A stretch of 5,016 bases of DNA from Methanoregulaceae archaeon (GTDB lineage Archaea > Halobacteriota > Methanomicrobia > Methanomicrobiales > Methanospirillaceae): positions 1-5,016 of the forward strand of contig DUGL01000042.1 of the NCBI GenBank assembly GCA_013331415.1. Direction: 5' to 3'. This document shows, piece after piece, positions 1 through 5,016 of this stretch. Below the pieces are notes generated by a model, which was given only the letters and a program-made list of their open reading frames with translations, was not told the origin of the DNA and ran no database searches. Position numbers and translations under genes: made by a program. How positions within the stretch are numbered: position 1 is the first letter of the stretch; each line of letters opens with the position of its first letter.

Positions 1-1306
1 AGCGATCCAGCTCTTCGGGTACGATTCCCGGGATGAACTTGCCTCGGTACATATTGCAGACCTGTACCTGGTGCCGGAGGAGCGGCGCGTCCACCTTGAA
101 TATATCATGGGCCACGGGTTCTCGAGGGAGTACCCGGTCAGGTTAAGGAAGAAAGACGGGACCCCGATCATCGCCCTCGTCTCCACGGTATCAGTCACGG
201 ATGCGGCGGGAGGGACGATCTACTGTGGTACCGTCCGGGACATAACGGAGAAGAACCGGCAGGAAGCCCTTCTGAATGAGAACGAGGAGCGGTTCAGGAA
301 CATCGTGGAGGACCAGACCGAGTTTGTCTGCCGGTTCCGGCCCGATGGGACCCACGTCTTTGTGAACGAGGCATACTGCCGGTATTTTGGGAAGACACGG
401 GACGAAATCACCGGTCACCGGTTCATCCCCGCTATCCCCTTGGAAGACCAGCAGCGGCTCCGGGACCACCTTGCTGGTCTGACACCTGAGAACCCTGTCG
501 CCTCCATCGAGCACCGCATCATCATGCCGGATGGGAGTATCCGGTGGCAGCACTGGAGCGATCGCGCAATCATGGATGAGCAGGGCCGGGTCAGGGAATA
601 CCAGTCGGTCGGGCGGGACACAACAGAGAAGAAGGAGACGGACCACGCCCTCCGGCAGGCACACGAGAAACTGAACATGCTCTCCAGTATCACCCGGCAC
701 GATATCATGAACAAGCTCATGACGCTTCGCGGGTACACCCGGCTCATCCAGAATACGGTACAGGACCCGGAGATCCGGTTATATGCCGACACCATAGACC
801 ATGCAGCACGGGCGATCGATGAGCAGCTCCAGTTCACCCGTGACTACCAGGACCTGGGGATACAGTCCCCTGCATGGCTGGTTGTTGCGGATATTCTGGA
901 CCAGGTGCGGGGGCAGCTCGAGCTCGGCAGGATCCGCCTTGAGACCAGGGTCGAGGGTATCGCGGTCTGTGCGGACCCCCTCTTCTCCCGGGTCTGGTAC
1001 AACCTCATCGACAATACCCTCCGCCATGCCCCGCAGGCAACCGGGGTCAGGGTAACTGCAGAGGAGAACCGTGATGGCCTGATCCTTGTGTACGAGGACG
1101 ATGGCCCTGGGATCCCGGCAGACCAGAAAGAGCGGATATTTGAACGGGGGATCGGGAAGAACACCGGGCTCGGCCTCTTCATTGTCCGTGAGATCCTGGC
1201 GATCACCGGGATGACGATCCACGAGACCGGGGTCGCGGGGAAGGGCGTCCGGTTCGAGATCACGGTTCCGGGAGGGATGTACCGGAAGGATGCCGGGAAG
1301 AGCTGA
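1..1306 (+). CDS. PAS-domain sensor histidine kinase, 5' partial
   Basis: C-terminal 434 residues of a cytoplasmic sensor kinase. The frame is open from base 2, so the GTG at 71 is internal and the true start lies outside the window. Residues about 1-83 are the end of one PAS domain, closing with 'GTVRDITEK'. Residues about 91-212 are a second complete PAS domain with its 'GRDTTEKKE' tail. A DHp helix pair follows, with the phosphoacceptor His233 (bases 698-700) in 'SSITRHDIMNKL'. The HATPase_c domain (about 318-423) has an N box (YNLIDNTLRHA, Asn334), a G1 box (EDDGPGIP), an F-box-like 'KERIFERG' and a G2 box (GLGLFIV). All catalytic motifs are present, so ATP-dependent autophosphorylation is expected from family knowledge. 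No membrane segment lies in the visible part. The 'TRHDI' style is common in methanogen kinases. No response regulator is adjacent, so the partner and signal are unknown. Confidence 0.93.
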   Translation, partial: AIQLFGYDSRDELASVHIADLYLVPEERRVHLEYIMGHGFSREYPVRLRKKDGTPIIALVSTVSVTDAAGGTIYCGTVRDITEKNRQEALLNENEERFRNIVEDQTEFVCRFRPDGTHVFVNEAYCRYFGKTRDEITGHRFIPAIPLEDQQRLRDHLAGLTPENPVASIEHRIIMPDGSIRWQHWSDRAIMDEQGRVREYQSVGRDTTEKKETDHALRQAHEKLNMLSSITRHDIMNKLMTLRGYTRLIQNTVQDPEIRLYADTIDHAARAIDEQLQFTRDYQDLGIQSPAWLVVADILDQVRGQLELGRIRLETRVEGIAVCADPLFSRVWYNLIDNTLRHAPQATGVRVTAEENRDGLILVYEDDGPGIPADQKERIFERGIGKNTGLGLFIVREILAITGMTIHETGVAGKGVRFEITVPGGMYRKDAGKS

Positions 1307-1329
1307 GGGTACCCGCACCCCGGGCATCA

Positions 1330-1352
1330 AGCCCCTCCTCCAACCGGGGGCT
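1330..1352 (+). terminator. Possible stem-loop downstream of kinase
   Basis: AGCCCC (1330-1335) pairs with GGGGCT (1347-1352) across an 11-base loop, starting 24 bases after the kinase stop codon. No T-tract follows directly, so this is not a classical intrinsic terminator. Archaeal termination depends mainly on oligo-T, and the nearest such run is at 1437-1443. It may simply be a chance hairpin in GC-rich DNA. Confidence 0.2.
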
Positions 1353-1596
1353 CTCCTGCACGCTGACTGCGGATACGGGGGAATTCTGGCGGCGGGTACT
1401 ACGTGCAACATCCGTTACTGGCCACATGTGCAGGTATTTTCTTCAGTGAGCGGGAATCCTCGCGGGGTGTCTATCGAATTTTCACCCGGTGTGCCGTCAC
1501 CTCCCTCCCTGGCGGGCTGCAAACGGCATACCGGTGATGGCGCGGCTCTCATTGCACGGAAAGAAGAAGTTCCCTGGGAGCTCACAATTCACAACA

Positions 1597-1600
1597 GGGT
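1597..1600 (+). promoter_or_regulatory. Weak Shine-Dalgarno that supports the 1607 start
   Basis: GGGT lies 6 nt upstream of the ATG at 1607, which is good spacing. For the alternative in-frame ATG at 1616 the spacing would be 15 nt. It therefore favours the longer protein, though the match to the archaeal GGAGGTGA consensus is short. Confidence 0.35.
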
Positions 1601-1606
1601 AACTCC

Positions 1607-1882
1607 ATGTTCATCATGCCGGATTTCATCCATACGCTCGATGAGTGGATCATATGGCTCCTTGGAGCTGAGTTTCACCAGCCTGCAACGCCCGCGATGT
1701 TGATGCAGAGGACGCACTATGCACAGCCCGAGATCATGGCAGCTCTTTCCCTGCTCGAGCGGGAGAAGGCAGTCAGGGTAAACAGGAACACCCATGATGC
1801 GACAAAGGTGGATAGTGTCGGCCTGACGATCCCCGGAAAGAAACGGTACGAGGAACTGAAATCCCGTTCACTTCAACGGTGA
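1607..1882 (+). CDS. Small putative winged-helix DNA-binding protein
   Basis: This 91-residue protein does not match a named family I can identify. It has the layout of a small winged-helix (MarR/ArsR-like) domain. Helix 1 is at about residues 10-20 (TLDEWIIWLLG). A 'TPAMLMQRTHY' helix spans about 28-38, and a candidate recognition helix spans 40-55 (QPEIMAALSLLEREKA). A basic wing-like stretch follows (VRVNRNTHDATK), then 'LTIPGKKRYEELKSR', resembling the 'LTxxGxxxYEEL' end common in such regulators. There is no membrane segment and no metal-binding cysteine cluster. The start at 1607 is chosen on SD spacing; ATG 1616 would remove three residues. It lies in the same direction as the upstream kinase but 300 bases away, so it is probably transcribed separately, and it converges on the pseudokinase gene. 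Regulatory function is inferred from fold-like features only; a coding call is more secure than the role. Confidence 0.68.
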   Translation: MFIMPDFIHTLDEWIIWLLGAEFHQPATPAMLMQRTHYAQPEIMAALSLLEREKAVRVNRNTHDATKVDSVGLTIPGKKRYEELKSRSLQR

Positions 1883-1909
1883 AATTCGGCAACTGGCGTA
1901 CAATCTCCA

Positions 1910-1929
1910 GGAGCCGGCGGGATGGCTCC
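1910..1929. repeat. Hairpin between convergent genes
   Basis: GGAGCC (1910-1915) and GGCTCC (1924-1929) form a perfect 6-bp stem with an 8-base loop, 28 bases after the winged-helix stop. Its place between two convergent genes would suit a bidirectional 3'-end structure, but neither side is followed by a strong T run. Confidence 0.3.
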
Positions 1930-1966
1930 ATCATTTCAACCATTACATCTGCAGCGAGAGGAGTAC

Positions 1967-1981
1967 TCCACGAACCGTGGA
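1967..1981. repeat. Short tight hairpin 3' of the pseudokinase gene
   Basis: TCCACG and CGTGGA pair as a 6-bp stem around a 3-base loop, starting 22 bases past the stop codon of the minus-strand gene. Read on that strand it could lie at the transcript 3' end. There is no adjoining oligo-T on the minus strand, so a terminator role is unproven. Confidence 0.28.
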
Positions 1982-2003
1982 CAAGACATCGCCGTCAGGT
2001 GCA

Positions 2004-4094
2004 TCATCCGGGAGTGAACCGGTATACTCCCCGTGGTGCTGTTATCACCACGGTGAAGCCGGCGTTTTGACCTTCCTGCTCCGTGAAGGTCATGCCCGTG
2101 ATCGCAAGGATATCCCGGGCAAGGACCATGTCATAATCTACCAGGGAGAGGGTGTCCTCACTATCCGGCCTCTCCTGCGGGAAGGTATCTCCCGCATGCC
2201 TGATCCCCGTCAGGGAGAGGGTGAGCCCGTCCGGGGTCTCCCCGGTAGAGAGGGTGAGCAGGGCAGGGGAACCAGTATGCGTGATTATCCGTTGTACCAG
2301 GATGGTGAGTGCACGCTCGAGGAGGGGATCAGCGTAGAGGGAGACCCGGTCAAAGGAACCCTCCCGGGTGATCGCTTTCGTGTCGATGTGGGAGAGTGCA
2401 AAGAGGAAGACCTCGTCCACACGCTGCCACCGGGGAGGCCGTGTCCCGAGGTCCTGGTAATGGCGCGAGAACATGAGGTACCGGTCAATATGGCATGCCT
2501 CGTCAGCGGTGGCATCAAGGAAATGCATGATCGATTCGTCCCTGTTCTGTTCCCGGGCGAGTTCAAGGTACGCGGTGAGAGTGAAGAGGTGGCTCCGGAT
2601 GTCCCGCATCGTCATCGTCTCAAGGACGCTCAGGCGCTCCCGCGCCTTCCCCAGTGCGTCCTGCTCGCGTCTCCGCTCCGTGATATCAAAGACAATCGAA
2701 CCGACAAGGTCATCACCTCCCTCACGCCGGATGGGAAACCTGAATGCGCCATACATGGCTGGAACCCCGGCGTGGGTATCCTCGTACTCGCTGTAGGTGT
2801 GCCTGCCGGGCTCCAGTTTCTGAGCCTCCCTGTCAGCTGCATCCGTGCTCGCTGCCCATGCATTGCCGGGCCAGACCTCGCTGTGGGTCCTTCCCAGGAG
2901 TGATTGCTCCGGCAGTCCCGCCAGTTCGGTAAACTGCCGGCTCACCAGTACAAACTGCCCCGCTCCATTCTTTACGTAGGCGAGCCCAGGGAAGTTCTCG
3001 ACAAAGAGGCGTAACTTCTCCTCGCTCGCAGCGATCTGCCGGGTCGACTCGCAGATACCTGCCAGGAGGTCGTTGATGGTTGTGGCGAGTATGCTTATCT
3101 CGTCGGTTCCCTGGATAAGGATCCGGTCCGGGCTGCAGGGGTCCCCCGTATCCCGCTGCTCCATCCAGTTCGTCATCGAGACGATGCGCGAGAGGATAAA
3201 CCGGTCGATGATCAGGAGTATTGCGCTGATGAAGATGATGCCGATGAGGAGAAAGAAGAGGGTGAAGCTCAGGTACACCGCACGTCCCTGATGGTATATG
3301 TCACGGGACTGGAATACCTGGAGCGAAAGAGGCAGAGTTCCGGTTACATCATCGATGTACATCGTGCCGATGACGAACGATTCGTTTTCGGGGAATATCC
3401 AGAACCGCCCGGGCGTGTCCTCCTGCTGGTAGAGGATTATCTCCTTTCCTGGCAGGTGTGCCGAACCTGCAGGCATTACGGTAAAGTTCGATCCGCTCAA
3501 CGTTCCAAGATATTCAAGCTCGCGCTCATCGATGAACTTGCCGCAGAGCAATGCCCCTGCAGGAGGTGCGTCCCAGGTGCTGGTGGTGATCGGGTGGGAT
3601 GCGATCAGGACAATCCTGCCATCAACAACCAAAAACCCCTTCTCCGACGCATCCAGCGTCTCAAACCCGGTGAGGGTCCCGGCAGCGGTGATGCCAGCAA
3701 GCAGGTCCGGGGGAATGCTGGTATCAAGACCTGTTTCGGGATCGATTGCCTTCCCGTACAGGATGGTCCCTTCCTGGTCGGCAAAGATCATGAAGCTGAC
3801 ACCGAGATTCTGGATCGTGACTCCGTCCAGGTTATTCTGGATATACGCGTCGTTTTGGTCCTGGACAAAGAGATAGGTCTCATCCCAGGGGCCCCAGTCC
3901 CTGGCGATACGGTCGATGGCATTCACTTCATTCTCGAGCACATAGTGTACCCTGATCAGGTCATCGCGCACCGCCGCCTCTTCAGCAGCCTGATAACTCG
4001 ATGTAAGGGTTGTGTACGAGAGGACGAGGAAACCCCCGAGCATGGACAGGAAGAGGAGGGTCAGGATGATGAGCGTCTTTTTCCGGAGGTCCAT
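2004..4094 (-). CDS. CHASE4-HAMP-PAS membrane sensor with degenerate histidine kinase core
   Basis: This 696-residue membrane sensor has TM1 at residues 6-28 and an extracytoplasmic CHASE4 domain at about 40-192, with 'DWGPWDETYLFV' (66-77) and 'GFLVVDGRIVLIASHPI' (153-169). TM2 follows at 272-296, then HAMP (about 297-350), PAS (about 359-475, ending 'VFDITERRRE'), a DHp-like region (about 480-545) and an ATPase-like region (about 583-687). The core aligns with the kinase at 1-1306 through 'YQDLG', 'ADPL', 'ILAITGMT' and 'ITAPRGVY'. The phosphoacceptor His is Arg497 ('TMTMRDI'), N-box Asn is Ile598, the DxGxG motif is gone, and GLGL is Asp-Tyr-Asp-Met (653-656). It therefore probably cannot bind ATP or autophosphorylate in the usual way, yet the frame has no stop or frameshift. 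The frame stays open back to 4289, but ATG 4094 is preferred: it sits 7 nt from AGGCGG and directly precedes 'DLRKK' and TM1, while the upstream extension is not protein-like. The role is probably signal sensing through a partner (inference). Confidence 0.92.
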   Translation of the reverse strand: MDLRKKTLIILTLLFLSMLGGFLVLSYTTLTSSYQAAEEAAVRDDLIRVHYVLENEVNAIDRIARDWGPWDETYLFVQDQNDAYIQNNLDGVTIQNLGVSFMIFADQEGTILYGKAIDPETGLDTSIPPDLLAGITAAGTLTGFETLDASEKGFLVVDGRIVLIASHPITTSTWDAPPAGALLCGKFIDERELEYLGTLSGSNFTVMPAGSAHLPGKEIILYQQEDTPGRFWIFPENESFVIGTMYIDDVTGTLPLSLQVFQSRDIYHQGRAVYLSFTLFFLLIGIIFISAILLIIDRFILSRIVSMTNWMEQRDTGDPCSPDRILIQGTDEISILATTINDLLAGICESTRQIAASEEKLRLFVENFPGLAYVKNGAGQFVLVSRQFTELAGLPEQSLLGRTHSEVWPGNAWAASTDAADREAQKLEPGRHTYSEYEDTHAGVPAMYGAFRFPIRREGGDDLVGSIVFDITERRREQDALGKARERLSVLETMTMRDIRSHLFTLTAYLELAREQNRDESIMHFLDATADEACHIDRYLMFSRHYQDLGTRPPRWQRVDEVFLFALSHIDTKAITREGSFDRVSLYADPLLERALTILVQRIITHTGSPALLTLSTGETPDGLTLSLTGIRHAGDTFPQERPDSEDTLSLVDYDMVLARDILAITGMTFTEQEGQNAGFTVVITAPRGVYRFTPG
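2031..2053. repeat. Perfect 8-bp hairpin inside the pseudokinase 3' end
   Basis: CCGTGGTG (2031-2038) and CACCACGG (2046-2053) pair perfectly across a 7-base loop. The hairpin lies within the last 17 codons of the minus-strand gene, encoding the 'VVITAPRG' segment. It may be a transcript 3'-end structure or a by-product of the coding sequence. Confidence 0.45.
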
Positions 4095-4101
4095 GCACAT
4101 G

Positions 4102-4107
4102 CCGCCT
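4102..4107 (-). promoter_or_regulatory. Ribosome binding site deciding the pseudokinase start
   Basis: On the minus strand AGGCGG is followed by 7 nt and then ATG at 4094. The in-frame ATG at 4100 lies only one base after this motif, too close to be used with it. This is the basis for choosing 'MDLRKK' as the N-terminus over 'MCMDLRKK' or the much longer open frame. Confidence 0.5.
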
Positions 4108-4138
4108 GAAATTCTGTTGAAAAATCTGTCAGTATGAA

Positions 4139-4146
4139 GGTTAAAG
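4139..4146 (-). promoter_or_regulatory. Possible archaeal TATA box for the pseudokinase gene
   Basis: Minus-strand CTTTAACC is the best A/T-rich box upstream of the gene, 45-52 bases before the ATG. A transcription start about 25 bases downstream would fall near 4115-4120 and leave a short leader that includes the AGGCGG ribosome binding site. The match to a methanogen TATA consensus (TTTAWATA) is only partial. Confidence 0.28.
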
Positions 4147-4188
4147 ATTCGTATCTGGTTAGCTGTCCGGGTTCGAGGATTCGAATCC
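4145..4188. repeat. Two related palindromes 32 bp apart, candidate operator
   Basis: AGATTCGTATCT (4145-4156, imperfect palindrome) and GGATTCGAATCC (4177-4188, perfect 12-bp palindrome) agree at 9 of 12 positions. Their centres are 32 bp apart, close to three helical turns. The second is preceded directly by GGGTTCGA (4169-4176), giving a near-perfect 8-bp tandem repeat. The first overlaps the candidate TATA/BRE region of the minus-strand gene, where a bound protein could block transcription. This reading is inferred from position and symmetry. Confidence 0.35.
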
Positions 4189-4234
4189 CCTGCGATTCTT
4201 TCCGGGTTTTCACCGGACTGTCCCGCTGGTGCCG

Positions 4235-4249
4235 GGGGATAGGATCCCC
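4235..4249. repeat. Inverted repeat upstream of the pirin gene
   Basis: GGGGAT and ATCCCC form a perfect 6-bp inverted repeat around AGG, with a possible additional G-T pair outside it. It lies 69 bases upstream of the pirin start. It could be a protein-binding site or an RNA hairpin in the leader; nothing further identifies it. Confidence 0.3.
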
Positions 4250-4317
4250 TCGACCACGGGATTCCTCTCCATCCCTTCATCACGCACATTCATTGCCTCG
4301 CACACCCATCCCCGATC

Positions 4318-5016
4318 ATGCCACAGAACAGGGAGATCGCACAGAGGTTCACCTCGCGCGAGACCATCGAGGGGGCCGGTGTCCGGCTGCGGCGGGCATT
4401 TGGTTTTTCCGAGCTCCCGCTCTTTGACCCGTTCCTGATGCTCGATGATTTCCGGGCAGAACGGCCGGAGGACTACCTCGCCGGGTTCCCCTGGCACCCC
4501 CACCGGGGGATCGAGACCGTGACCTCCATGTTCGCGGGCAGGGTCGAACACGGGGACAGCATGGGCAACGCCGGGAGCGTGGATGCCGGCAGCGTGCAGT
4601 GGATGACGGCCGGGTCCGGGATCATCCACCAGGAGATGCCAAAACCCGTCAACGGTGCAATGGGCGGGTTCCAGCTCTTGGGTGAACCTCCCCCGGCAGT
4701 ACAAGGTGATGGAGCCCCGGTACCAGGAGATTCCCGCGGACCGGATCCCGGTCGTAAAAGCCGGCAACGATGTCACGGTCAACGTTATCAGTGGCAGCTT
4801 CGGAGGGGTGACCGGCCCGGTCCGGGACATTGTCGCGGATCCTGCCTTCCTCGACGTGACCGTCCCGCCCGGTGCCCGGTTCGGGGTGAAGGTGAGGGAA
4901 GGGTACACCGTCTTTGCCTGCGTGATCGGGGGCGGGGGCGTCTTTGACGGGTCTGTCGCAGGTGTAACAGACCATGACCTCGTACTGTTCTCAGACGGGG
5001 ATCGAATCCTCGCCAC
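4318..5016 (+). pseudogene. Pirin family protein, split by a one-base frameshift, 3' partial
   Basis: Pirins are bicupin metal-binding proteins; some members have quercetin 2,3-dioxygenase activity, others bind transcription factors. The N-terminal cupin is clear: 'EGAGVRLRRAFGF', 'DPFLMLDDF', then 'FPWHPHRGIETVT' with metal ligands His60 and His62, and 'AGSGIIHQEMP' with His104 and Glu106, the standard pirin ligand set. The ATG at 4318 gives the usual N-terminal length; no Shine-Dalgarno is visible, so a leaderless message is possible. After 'GGFQL' the frame is lost. Dropping one T of the pair at 4678-4679 restores the family motif 'WVNLPRQYKVMEPRYQEIP', and the restored frame is open to the window end, reading through 'VPPGARFGVKVREGYTVFACV'. 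Without correction the product would continue out of frame to a stop at 4945-4947. Either a real inactivating mutation or a sequencing/assembly error would explain this. Substrate and physiological role are unknown. Confidence 0.88.

Larger units (their letters stand above)
1307..1606. other. Intergenic region between kinase and winged-helix gene
   Basis: These 300 bases hold no convincing gene. The + strand stays open from 1290 through here into the next gene, but its translation resembles no family I recognise and it overlaps a real gene in another frame. Visible items are a GGGTACCC palindrome immediately after the kinase stop (1307-1314), a 6-bp stem-loop at 1330-1352, a short T-rich run (TTTTCTT, 1437-1443) that could stop archaeal transcription, and a 21-codon open frame (1537-1602) ending 4 nt before the next start. 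I see no clear TATA box for the downstream gene; the A/T-rich CGAATTTT near 1475-1482 is too weak to call. Confidence 0.5.

Noticed and set aside
1290..1703. 137-codon + strand frame across the intergenic region
   Set aside because: It overlaps the kinase end and the start of the winged-helix gene in another frame and has no domain-like sequence.
1879..2070. 63-codon frame starting with GTG overlapping the winged-helix stop
   Set aside because: Arg-rich without recognisable features, overlaps the 3' end of the opposing sensor gene by 67 bases, and has no ribosome binding site.
1977..2903. 308-codon open frame on the + strand
   Set aside because: It lies antisense to the sensor gene and its sequence resembles no protein family; long shadow frames are expected in GC-rich DNA.
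3291..4109. 272-codon open frame on the + strand
   Set aside because: It is a complement of the CHASE4/TM coding region with no recognisable domain.
4160..4200. tRNA-like T-arm (GGGTTCGA...GAATCCCC) suggesting a tRNA gene or attachment-site remnant
   Set aside because: No acceptor, D or anticodon arm can be drawn on either strand and there is no CCA end. Treating GGATTCGAATCC as a T-arm puts an A opposite C where G53-C61 is required. No integrase or mobile gene is in the window.
4095..4289. N-terminal extension of the minus-strand sensor by 65 codons
   Set aside because: It lacks an RBS-supported start, its Arg/Pro/Ser-rich sequence is unlike a signal region, and TM1 directly follows the ATG at 4094, which has a well-spaced AGGCGG.
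4210..5016. 268-codon minus-strand frame opposite the pirin gene
   Set aside because: The plus strand carries unmistakable pirin motifs over the same bases; the minus translation is Pro-rich and unlike any family.

Overview
The window looks like the chromosome of a methanogenic archaeon, most likely in the order Methanomicrobiales (Methanoregula/Methanosphaerula-like). This is inferred from the PAS-rich histidine kinases with a 'TRHDI' phosphoacceptor motif, the CHASE4-HAMP-PAS sensor layout, the GC-rich coding sequence, the sparse Shine-Dalgarno signals and the lack of bacterial-type promoters. No 16S rRNA or other taxonomic marker is present, so the assignment is provisional.

Layout: (i) 1-1306, + strand: C-terminal 434 residues of a multi-PAS sensor histidine kinase that looks catalytically complete. 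(ii) 1307-1606: 300-base intergenic stretch with only weak signals. (iii) 1607-1882, + strand: a 91-residue protein that looks like a winged-helix DNA-binding protein. (iv) 1883-2003: short convergent spacer with two small hairpins. (v) 2004-4094, - strand: a 696-residue membrane sensor (TM-CHASE4-TM-HAMP-PAS-kinase core), distantly paralogous to the first kinase. Its phosphoacceptor His and all of its ATP-binding motifs are replaced, so it reads as an intact pseudokinase. (vi) 4095-4317: divergent intergenic region with two related palindromes 32 bp apart and a further inverted repeat. (vii) 4318-5016, + strand: a pirin-family cupin protein split by one extra base near 4678-4679 and running off the window.

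How the parts may work together: both kinases are signal-input proteins and no receiver-domain response regulator is visible. The first can plausibly autophosphorylate. The second keeps its extracellular sensor, membrane segments, HAMP and PAS domains but not the catalytic residues, so it could act only by binding or dimerising with a partner. The small winged-helix protein between them could be a linked transcription factor, but the sequence shows only proximity. The pirin gene is divergently oriented and functionally unrelated as far as can be seen. The most notable observations are the degenerate kinase core, the single-base pirin frameshift and the paired palindromes upstream of the pseudokinase.
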